DNA of 29,853 nucleotides from Clostridium fallax (GTDB lineage: Bacteria; Bacillota; Clostridia; Clostridiales; Clostridiaceae). Both the position numbers and the translations under genes were made by a program. Where the stretch lies: positions 1-29,853 of the forward strand of contig NZ_FQVM01000030.1 in the NCBI RefSeq assembly GCF_900129365.1, in the 5' to 3' direction. Of the stretch, positions 6,976 to 13,848 are shown in pieces; position 1 is the stretch's first letter; each line of letters starts with the position of its first letter. The notes beneath the pieces are model-generated. The model was not told the DNA's origin and ran no database searches. It saw only the letters and a program-made list of their open reading frames with translations.

Positions 6976-9036
6976 ATGATAGGCCATTTTAAATTAAAGC
7001 TTAATATAAGCAAAAATAAAAAAAGAATATTTATTTTTTTATTAACCTTTATATTTGTATATGGAACTCTTTTAACTACACTAATGACAAAGAGATATGA
7101 TTTAAAAGTAGGAGATATTGCAAATACTGATATTAAGGCTCCAAGGGAAATTGAAGATAAAAAAGAAACAGAGATAAGACAGCAAGAAGTTGCAGATAAG
7201 GTAGATAAACAGTATAGCTTGAAAACAGATGTTCAAAAACAAGGACAAGAAAATATTCAAAATTTTTTTCAAAAGCTAATTAGTATAAAAGAATCATCTT
7301 CATCAGATAGTGATAAGATATCTGCTTTAAAAAAGGTAAATGATAAATTAGATAATGAACAATGCAAAGAGCTTTTAGCTTCAAGTAAAGAGCAAATATC
7401 AGATATGCAATCAGTACTTTTAGATACTATTGCAAAAATATATGCAAACCCTATAGAAGAGGATAAACTTTCAGATGTGCAAAATGCTAAGGCAATTGTG
7501 GACACTAAAGTTATGTCATTAGATTATTCAAGAAATATAAAATTAGCTTTGCAAAGTTTAGCATATGCTCAAATAAAACCAAATTTCTTTTTTGATAAAG
7601 AAAAAACAGATGAAAAAATAAAAGAAGCTATCAAAAATGTTACTCCAATTATGTATAAAAAGAATCAATTAATAGTAAAAGAAGGTACTCCAGTTACAGA
7701 AGATCAAGTACAAATTTTAAGTGAATTAGGACTTTTAAATGATTCTAATACAAATATATTTATATTTTTGATGTTAGGGATATTTGTTGGATGTATATTA
7801 TGTATTCAATATAGCTATTTATATAAAATGCACAGGGAAATATATAATGATGTATCAAAGGTTATACTTATAAGTATAATTAATTGCACGGCTTTAATAC
7901 TTGCAAGAACAGTATCTATAATTTCACCTTTTGTAATACCACTAGCCTGTGCCCCTATATTAATAACATTATTAATAGATTATAGAGTGTCAATGGTCTT
8001 AAGCTCTATAAACTGTATTTTAATAGCAGCCTGTGTGGGATTTGCCCCGGAGATAATAATATTAGCATTATTAAATGCAGTGCTAGGAGCAACCATAATA
8101 AGAAGGATGCAACAAAGAAATGATATTTTATACATTACAGTTTATTTAGCTATAATAAGTGCAATAATAACCCTTTCAGCAGGAGTTTTAATTTCTAATA
8201 ATTTAAGAGAAGTGTTTTTAAAAGCCTCTCTTTCAGTTCTAGCATCAATATTATCAGGAATATTAGCGGTGGGATTATTACCTTTCTTTGAAAATAGTTT
8301 TGATGTAGTAACTACTGTAAAGTTATTGGAACTTTCAAATCCTAATAACCCACTTTTAAAGAAGCTTTTAATGGAAGCTCCAGGAACATATCATCATAGT
8401 ATGTTGGTTGCTAACCTAGCGGAAATGGCTGCAGAAGAGGTCGGAGGAAATCCTGTTTTAGCAAGAATAGGGGCTTATTATCATGATATAGGAAAAACTA
8501 AAAGGCCTATATTTTTTAGAGAAAATCAAATGACTAAGGAAAATCCTCATGACAGAATATCACCTAATTTAAGTGCTTCTATAATAATATCTCATGTTAA
8601 AGATGGACTAGAAATGGCAAAAGAATATAATTTGCCGCAGGCTATACAAGATATAATAGAGCAGCATCATGGAAATACTTTAGTTAAATATTTCTATATA
8701 ACAATGAAAAATAATTCTGAGAATCCAGATGATGTTAAGGAAGAGGATTTTAGATATACAGGAAGAACGCCAGAAGGTAAGGAAGCTGGAATTATAATGC
8801 TTGCAGATAGTGTAGAAGCTGCTGTTAGATCTATAAATGAACCAACAAAAGAAAAAATAGAGCAAATGGTTAATAATATAATTAATGATAAATTAAATAG
8901 CGCACAATTAGATAACTGTGAATTAACTTTTAGAGATTTAAATAAAATAAAAAAATGTTTTTTAAAAGCATTAAATGGAATTTATCATCAAAGAATAGAA
9001 TATCCAACTGAAAATAAGAAAAAGGAGATAAAGTAA
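6976..9036 (+). CDS. pgpH: 7TM-HD c-di-AMP phosphodiesterase PgpH
   Basis: Membrane phosphodiesterase (YqfF/PgpH) that degrades c-di-AMP to pApA. 686 residues. Order of domains: an N-terminal membrane segment (about 18-38), a large extracellular 7TM-HDED domain (about 40-255, starting near DLKVGDIANTDIKAPREI and ending MYKKNQLIVKEGTPVTEDQ), seven membrane segments (about 260-450) and a cytosolic HD domain with HHSM (H473, H474) and HDIGKTKRP (H503, D504), then EQHHGNTLVKYFY and a late ADSVEAAVRS. All metal ligands of the family seem present. Its stop overlaps the ybeY start by one base. The pgpH-ybeY pair is conserved across Firmicutes. Confidence 0.95.
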   Translation: MIGHFKLKLNISKNKKRIFIFLLTFIFVYGTLLTTLMTKRYDLKVGDIANTDIKAPREIEDKKETEIRQQEVADKVDKQYSLKTDVQKQGQENIQNFFQKLISIKESSSSDSDKISALKKVNDKLDNEQCKELLASSKEQISDMQSVLLDTIAKIYANPIEEDKLSDVQNAKAIVDTKVMSLDYSRNIKLALQSLAYAQIKPNFFFDKEKTDEKIKEAIKNVTPIMYKKNQLIVKEGTPVTEDQVQILSELGLLNDSNTNIFIFLMLGIFVGCILCIQYSYLYKMHREIYNDVSKVILISIINCTALILARTVSIISPFVIPLACAPILITLLIDYRVSMVLSSINCILIAACVGFAPEIIILALLNAVLGATIIRRMQQRNDILYITVYLAIISAIITLSAGVLISNNLREVFLKASLSVLASILSGILAVGLLPFFENSFDVVTTVKLLELSNPNNPLLKKLLMEAPGTYHHSMLVANLAEMAAEEVGGNPVLARIGAYYHDIGKTKRPIFFRENQMTKENPHDRISPNLSASIIISHVKDGLEMAKEYNLPQAIQDIIEQHHGNTLVKYFYITMKNNSENPDDVKEEDFRYTGRTPEGKEAGIIMLADSVEAAVRSINEPTKEKIEQMVNNIINDKLNSAQLDNCELTFRDLNKIKKCFLKALNGIYHQRIEYPTENKKKEIK

Positions 9037-9539
9037 TGATATACATTGATAATCGTCAAAATAAATTACCAGTAGATGAGGATTTTGAAAGAAAAATAAG
9101 TGAAGTTATAGAATTTGCATTAAAAGAAGAAGAGGTTAATGTGAGTTATCAAGTAAGTGTAATCTTTGTAGACAATGATGAAATAAGAAAAATAAATAAA
9201 GAAACAAGAGGAATAGATAATGCTACAGATGTCTTATCCTTCCCTATGTTAGATTATGAAAATAAGAAGGTTTATAAAGAAATATATAAAGATTATGAAT
9301 TTGATATAACATATCTAGATAATGGAGAATTAATTTTAGGAGATATAGTTCTTTCTCTTGAAAGAGCTAGGGAACAAAGTAAAGAATATAATCATTCTTA
9401 CATAAGAGAATGTTCTTATTTAGTGGTGCACTCAGTACTACATTTATTAGGATATGATCATATGGAGGAAGATGATAAAAAGATAATGAGATCTAGAGAA
9501 GAAGAGATATTGAATAAGTTAAATATTACTAGGGAATAA
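9036..9539 (+). CDS. ybeY: Endoribonuclease YbeY
   Basis: Zinc-dependent single-strand RNase for 16S rRNA 3'-end maturation and ribosome quality control. 167 residues. The metal site HSVLHLLGYDH gives H132, H136 and H142; upstream are the family segments NKETRGIDNATDVLSFPM and LGDIVLSLERAREQS. Coupled to pgpH by a one-base overlap (TAATG) and 18 bases before the DgkA-PAP2 gene. Confidence 0.96.
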   Translation: MIYIDNRQNKLPVDEDFERKISEVIEFALKEEEVNVSYQVSVIFVDNDEIRKINKETRGIDNATDVLSFPMLDYENKKVYKEIYKDYEFDITYLDNGELILGDIVLSLERAREQSKEYNHSYIRECSYLVVHSVLHLLGYDHMEEDDKKIMRSREEEILNKLNITRE

Positions 9540-9557
9540 TAAGGTGTTGATGAGAAT

Positions 9558-10250
9558 ATGAGAAAGCTTGTAGATAGTTTTAATTATGCTATAAACGGTA
9601 TAATTCATTCCGTAAGAACTCAAAGAAACATGAGAATACATTTTTTAGTGGCGTTAGTGGTGCTTACAGTTTGTTTTATATATGATATTAGTAAAGTGGA
9701 GTTTTTAATTATAGCAGTGACAATAACTATGGTAATAGCCGCAGAACTTATAAATACAGCAATAGAAAGTGTTGTAGATCTTACAACAAACTTTTACCAT
9801 CCTCTAGCTAAAATAGCTAAAAACACTGCAGCAGGAGCGGTTTTAATTACAGCTATAAATGCAGTTTTAGTTGGTTATATAATTTTTTGGGAAAAGGTAA
9901 CTAATGCTACTTATGCATTAGTTAGTAAGATAAAAGGATCAGATCCTTATATGGTTTTTATAATTTTAGTTATGGTATGCCTATTAACTATAGCTGCAAA
10001 AGCTTTTTTTGGAGAAGGAACTCCATTAAAAGGTGGTATGCCAAGTGGTCATAGTGCAATAGCATTTTCTTTAGCAACAGCAATAGCACTTATGTCTGAA
10101 GAGCCAATTATTATTTTATTAGCTTTTTTAATGGCTTTAATAACAGCACAAAGTAGGGTAGATTCAGAAGTTCATACCGTATGGGAAGTTTTTGTTGGAG
10201 CGGTTTTTGGAAGCTTAGTAACCTTTTTAGTTTTTAAACTATTTGCATAG
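9558..10250 (+). CDS. Undecaprenol kinase (DgkA-type) fused to PAP2 phosphatase
   Basis: 230-residue membrane protein with two domains. Residues about 1-115 are a Gram-positive DgkA (undecaprenol kinase) with the signature AAELINTAIESVVDL and KIAKNTAAGAVL. Residues about 130-230 are a PAP2 domain with PSGHS (162-166, H165) and SRVDSEVHTVWE (H206). The usual third-motif aspartate after the histidine (HxxxD) is a glutamate here, and the first KxxxxxxRP motif is not classical. The kinase would make undecaprenyl phosphate from undecaprenol and the phosphatase could make it from the pyrophosphate; this is inference from the domains. TM segments: three in the first half, about three in the second. 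Replaces the stand-alone dgkA found here in Bacillus. Confidence 0.85.
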   Translation: MRKLVDSFNYAINGIIHSVRTQRNMRIHFLVALVVLTVCFIYDISKVEFLIIAVTITMVIAAELINTAIESVVDLTTNFYHPLAKIAKNTAAGAVLITAINAVLVGYIIFWEKVTNATYALVSKIKGSDPYMVFIILVMVCLLTIAAKAFFGEGTPLKGGMPSGHSAIAFSLATAIALMSEEPIIILLAFLMALITAQSRVDSEVHTVWEVFVGAVFGSLVTFLVFKLFA

Positions 10251-10623
10251 AGTTATAATTCTTATGTAATACTTGTAAATAATATAATTAGTGCTATAAT
10301 TTATATGCAATAAATATAGATAATAAGTATATTATAAATTTTGAATAAAATTTAAATTTTTATAATAGTTTTAAAATAAAATGTTTATATTATCTCTAAA
10401 ATTTTAATTATGTAAAGAAATTTACTAACAAATTAATAAATTTTACTAATTATATATAAACAATAAAATTAAAATCTATAAATAAATTTAAAACTTTCAA
10501 AAAAGATATGTCTTATTAGTTGATTTACAGATAGAATAGTAATTAACAGATTAAATATAATATCTAAATAAAACACTAGAAAAGATTTACCTAATCTTAA
10601 AGGATACGGTATAAGGAGGAAGA
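10251..10623 (+). other. AT-rich gene-free stretch before era
   Basis: No open frame of note on either strand. The only signals are TTGTAA (10273-10278), a 16-base spacer and TATAAT (10295-10300), a possible promoter with a leader of over 300 bases, and another TATAAT at 10556-10561 without a good -35, closer to era. The cytidine deaminase gene that often sits here in other Firmicutes is absent and I see no remnant of it. Confidence 0.5.
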
Positions 10624-11514
10624 ATGTTTAAATCAGGATTTGTAACTATAGTTGGAAGACCTAATGTAGGTAAGTCCACATTATTAAATCATTTAATGGG
10701 GGAGAAATTATCAATAGTTTCTAATAAACCTCAAACTACAAGAAATAGTATACAAACAATATTAACAGGAGAAGATTATCAAATAGTATTTGTAGATACT
10801 CCAGGAATACATAAACCTAAACATAAGTTAGGAGAGTTTATGGTGAATAGTGCTACAGAGTCAATAAAAGATGTTGATTTAGTATTATTTTTAACAACAC
10901 CTACTGGTGACCTTGGAAGAGGAGATAAGTTTATCTTAGAAGAATTAAAAAAGCAAAAAGCTCCTGTAATATTTGTATTAAATAAAGTAGATGAAAATGA
11001 CCCAGAAAAGGTAGCTGAAACTTTAGCAAATTATTCTAAAGAAATGGACTTTAAAGAAATGATTCCAGTATCAGCTTTAAAGGGAAAAAATACAGATAAG
11101 TTATTAGAACTTATGGTTGAAAATCTACCAGAAGGACCTAAATATTATCCAGATGATATGATAACAGATGTACAAGAAAGATTTGTAGTAGCTGAAATCA
11201 TAAGAGAAAAGGCTTTAAAAAATTTAAGTCAAGAGGTACCTCATGGTATTGCCGTTGACATAATACAAATGAAAAGAAAAGATAATGGAAAATACGATAT
11301 AGAAGTTGACTTAATTTGTGAAAAAGATTCTCACAAAGGTATCATAATTGGTAAAAATGGTCAAACACTTAAAAAAATTGGAGAAACTGCAAGATATGAG
11401 CTTGAGAGATTTCTTAGAGCAAAGGTTAATGTAAAGATTTGGGTTAAGGTAAGAAAAGAGTGGAGAGATAATCCTAATTTATTAAGAGAACTTGGCTATA
11501 AAAAAAGCAAATAG
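10624..11514 (+). CDS. era: GTPase Era
   Basis: Essential GTPase that binds the 3' end of 16S rRNA during 30S assembly. 296 residues, normal. G1 GRPNVGKS at 11-18, G3 DTPG with IHKPKHKLGEFM after it (an Era signature), G4 NKVD near 120, SALKG as G5. The C-terminal KH domain has GIIIGKNGQTLKKIG and the final VKVRKEWRDNPNLLRELGY. A strong AAGGAGGA lies just before the ATG. recO follows about 18 bases later. Confidence 0.97.
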   Translation: MFKSGFVTIVGRPNVGKSTLLNHLMGEKLSIVSNKPQTTRNSIQTILTGEDYQIVFVDTPGIHKPKHKLGEFMVNSATESIKDVDLVLFLTTPTGDLGRGDKFILEELKKQKAPVIFVLNKVDENDPEKVAETLANYSKEMDFKEMIPVSALKGKNTDKLLELMVENLPEGPKYYPDDMITDVQERFVVAEIIREKALKNLSQEVPHGIAVDIIQMKRKDNGKYDIEVDLICEKDSHKGIIIGKNGQTLKKIGETARYELERFLRAKVNVKIWVKVRKEWRDNPNLLRELGYKKSK

Positions 11515-11532
11515 AGATTGGAAGTTTAAATT

Positions 11533-12273
11533 CTGACTTTAGTTGATTTAAAAGCAGTTGTAATAAAAACTCAAGATTTTAGGGAAAATGACAAATTAGT
11601 TTGGTTATTTTCTGATAAACTAGGAAAAGTAACAGCTATAGCCAAAGGAGCTAAAAAAAGCAAAAGTAAAATATTGTCCATAACCCTTCCTATGTGTTAT
11701 GGGCAATATACCTTATTTCAAGGAAAAAATCTTTACACCTTATCAGAAGGAAAAATAATTAATTCTTTTCAAGGCCTTTTAGGAAACTTAGAAAAATTAA
11801 CCTACTCATCATATCTTTGCGAACTTATCGATATATGTATGCAAGAGAAAGAAAGTAATAGATATCTTTTTAAAGAATTTATTACTTGTTTATATTTATT
11901 AAATACTGATGCTTTAGATTATGAACTATTAATTAGAAGTTTTGAATTAAAGCTTTTAAAAGCAACAGGATATAATTTAAATTTTGATAAATGTGTACTT
12001 TGTGGAAAACCAATTAAAACATCCAACTATTTAAGTCTTTCTAATTTTGGAGGAGTTTGTGATGCTTGTCCTAAAGAACATGGAATGTTTATAAGTAAAG
12101 CTGCTTATAATTCTCTTAGATTTCTAAATAAAACACCAATGGATAAAATATATAGGCTAAACTTAACAGAAGATGTGAAAAAGGAAATTTTTAAAATTAC
12201 ATATTTTATAATATCATCAAATTATGTAAGAAGACCAAAAAGTCTTGAAATGCTAAATTATATTAAGGAGTGA
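11533..12273 (+). CDS. recO: DNA repair protein RecO, non-standard start codon
   Basis: Recombination mediator that helps load RecA and anneals SSB-coated DNA. The protein is clearly RecO: the N-terminal OB fold starts LVDLKAVVIKTQDFRENDKL, followed by LFSDKLGKVTAIAKGAKK; the zinc finger is CVLCGKP with CDAC. An in-frame stop at 11527-11529 bounds it. Between that stop and the conserved N-terminus there is no ATG, GTG or TTG; only CTG (11533) and ATT (11530) can serve, and GGAAG at 11520-11524 stands 8 bases before CTG. Starting there gives 246 residues, the family's normal length. A TTG at 11674 would delete the whole first strand set of the OB fold. Overlaps the next gene's upstream GTG but not its likely ATG. 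Confidence 0.85.
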   Translation: MTLVDLKAVVIKTQDFRENDKLVWLFSDKLGKVTAIAKGAKKSKSKILSITLPMCYGQYTLFQGKNLYTLSEGKIINSFQGLLGNLEKLTYSSYLCELIDICMQEKESNRYLFKEFITCLYLLNTDALDYELLIRSFELKLLKATGYNLNFDKCVLCGKPIKTSNYLSLSNFGGVCDACPKEHGMFISKAAYNSLRFLNKTPMDKIYRLNLTEDVKKEIFKITYFIISSNYVRRPKSLEMLNYIKE

Positions 12274-12278
12274 TAAGA

Positions 12279-12896
12279 ATGAATGAAATCACATTAGAAA
12301 AAGTTGAGCAAATTATTGAAAGAACAGGGTTATCCTATGCTGAGGCTAAGGAAGCCTTAGAAGAGAATAATGGTGATGTTTTAGAAACATTAATTTATCT
12401 TGAAAAGAAATTTGAAGAAGAGAAAAAAGAAAGATTTAATTTTAATTTAGAAGAAAAATATGAAACTATTGATGAATTTAAAAAATGGTTAAGTGATATT
12501 ATAAAAAAAGGTAATATATCAAGAATAAAAATAAAGAAAGATGAAAAAGTTCTTGTAGATGTTCCTGTAAATGCAGGAATTGCAGCAGGGGTTATAGCTG
12601 TAATATTAACACCACTTCTTGCTGTAGGAGTTATAACAGCAGTAGCAACTAAAATTACAATAGAAGTAACAGAAGAAGACGGTACTGTTCATGTAGTAAA
12701 TAAAATAATTAAAGAAACAGCTAATGATGTTAAAGAAAAAACTGTAGGCTTTGCTGGCACTGTAAAAGATAAGTTAAATAAAATAAAAAATAATTCTAAA
12801 GTTAATGAAAATGAAGATTCAAAACATGCAGAAGATGAAAGTGTATATAGTTACACAGTTAATTTTGATGAAATAGATAAAGAAGAACAAAAATAA
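12279..12896 (+). CDS. DUF4342 protein with N-terminal UBA-like domain
   Basis: 205-residue protein of unknown function. Residues about 1-42 resemble a UBA/TS-N fold (VEQIIERTGLSYAEAKEALE, NNGDVLETLIYL), then a DUF4342-like domain with DEFKKWLSDIIKKGNISRIK and strands before a hydrophobic helix (about 90-118, AGIAAGVIAVILTPLLAVGV), a short ITIEV strand pair, and a charged, probably disordered tail. It may be membrane-attached. ATG at 12279 is preferred to GTG at 12270, since AAGGAG ends at 12270. Commonly found after recO in clostridia; role not known. Confidence 0.75.
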   Translation: MNEITLEKVEQIIERTGLSYAEAKEALEENNGDVLETLIYLEKKFEEEKKERFNFNLEEKYETIDEFKKWLSDIIKKGNISRIKIKKDEKVLVDVPVNAGIAAGVIAVILTPLLAVGVITAVATKITIEVTEEDGTVHVVNKIIKETANDVKEKTVGFAGTVKDKLNKIKNNSKVNENEDSKHAEDESVYSYTVNFDEIDKEEQK

Positions 12897-12951
12897 GAAA
12901 TATTATGAAAATTTAAGAAAAATAATATAATAACCTTAAAAATAGAAGTTT

Positions 12952-13083
12952 GCTAGAAATGTTTTGGTAAAAAAGTTAATAATTCAGAAAATTTGGTATA
13001 GTCAAACTTTAATATCGTGATATAATATAAATGTAAAAAGAAAAAATTTTCTGAATATAAAATATTTCTAGCTCTTTTTTTTT
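12952..13083 (+). promoter_or_regulatory. Nested hairpin leader with possible operator before the CcpN-like gene
   Basis: Two nested perfect inverted repeats: an outer 9-bp pair (12952-12960 with 13064-13072) and an inner 13-bp pair (12982-12994 with 13044-13056), followed by a T-run at 13075-13083 and then the ribosome binding site. Inside the loop lies ATATCGTGATAT (13013-13023), a perfect palindrome overlapping a TATAAT at 13021-13026. The bases CGTGATATAAT (13016-13026) match nine of eleven positions of the CcpN box as I remember it (TRTGHYATAYW). It could be the terminator of recO-DUF4342, an attenuator, or an autoregulated promoter; these are not exclusive. Confidence 0.45.
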
Positions 13084-13095
13084 AGAAAGAGAGGA

Positions 13096-13737
13096 ATGAC
13101 ATTGAAATTATCACCACGTCAAGAAGAAATCATAAGATTAGTTAAAGAAGGCCAACCTATAACTAGTGAAGCTTTAGCATCTAGATTAGGAGTCACAAGA
13201 GCTGCTTTAAGACCAGATCTTGCGATACTTACAATGATAGGAATTTTAGATGCAAGACCAAAGGTTGGATATATATATTCAGAAAAACCTTCAAGTAATT
13301 TAGTTTATGATTATATTACAAAAATAAAAGTAAAAGATATAATGTCAAAACCAGCTTCTGTAACAGAGGAAACTATGGTATATGATGCGATTGTATATCT
13401 TTTCTTAAAAGATATAGGCACTCTATTTGTAGAGAACAATGGCTTTTTAATAGGTGCAGTTTCAAGAAAAGACTTTTTAAAAATAGCTATAGGAGGAACA
13501 GATATTCATAAAGTTCCTGTTGGAGTGATTATGACAAGAATGCCTAATATTGTATGCGTAACTGTAGATGACAGTGCTTATGATGTCGCAAGCAAAATAA
13601 TTGAGCATGAAATAGATTCCATTCCAGTGGTAGAAAAAGTTATAGATAAAGATGGTAAAGAACAAAATAAAGTAATAGGAAAAGTTTCTAAAACTAATAT
13701 TACAAAATTATTTGTAAAGCTTGGGAATGGAAAGTAA
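13096..13737 (+). CDS. CcpN-type transcriptional regulator (HTH plus two CBS domains)
   Basis: 213-residue DNA-binding protein. Residues about 1-60 are a winged HTH (LSPRQEEIIRLV, SEALASRLGVTRAALRPDLA, MIGILDARPKVGY), and two CBS domains follow (about 75-135 with VKDIMSKPASVTEETMVYDA; about 138-205 with VGVIMTRMPNIVCVTVDDSA and IDSIPVVEK), which usually bind adenine nucleotides. This is the CcpN/YqzB architecture: in Bacillus it represses gluconeogenic genes (gapB, pckA) and its gene neighbours yqfL, the PPDK regulatory protein. Here it stands directly before ppdK, so control of ppdK by ATP/ADP level is a fair inference. No yqfL is seen in the window. Confidence 0.85.
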   Translation: MTLKLSPRQEEIIRLVKEGQPITSEALASRLGVTRAALRPDLAILTMIGILDARPKVGYIYSEKPSSNLVYDYITKIKVKDIMSKPASVTEETMVYDAIVYLFLKDIGTLFVENNGFLIGAVSRKDFLKIAIGGTDIHKVPVGVIMTRMPNIVCVTVDDSAYDVASKIIEHEIDSIPVVEKVIDKDGKEQNKVIGKVSKTNITKLFVKLGNGK

Positions 13738-13768
13738 AATTAATTGCTCAAAGTCAATAGCAAAGCAT

Positions 13769-13791
13769 ACGGGACTACTATGGGGTCCCGT
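13769..13791 (+). other. GC-rich hairpin in the ppdK leader
   Basis: A 7-bp stem ACGGGAC/GTCCCGT (13769-13775 with 13785-13791, 9-base loop) stands out in AT-rich DNA between the CcpN-like gene and ppdK. It is not followed by a clean T-tract, so it is more likely an mRNA processing or stabilising hairpin, or a weak terminator, than a strong one. No clear separate ppdK promoter is visible. Confidence 0.45.
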
Positions 13792-13848
13792 TTGTATATA
13801 AAAAATAAAAACACAAATAAATTCACTATTGAACGGAGGAGTATTGAG

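Noticed and set aside
13744..13848. N-terminal extension of ppdK
   Set aside because: The open frame runs upstream through the leader hairpin, but the ribosome binding site at 13834-13840 and the family's usual N-terminus both place the start at 13849.
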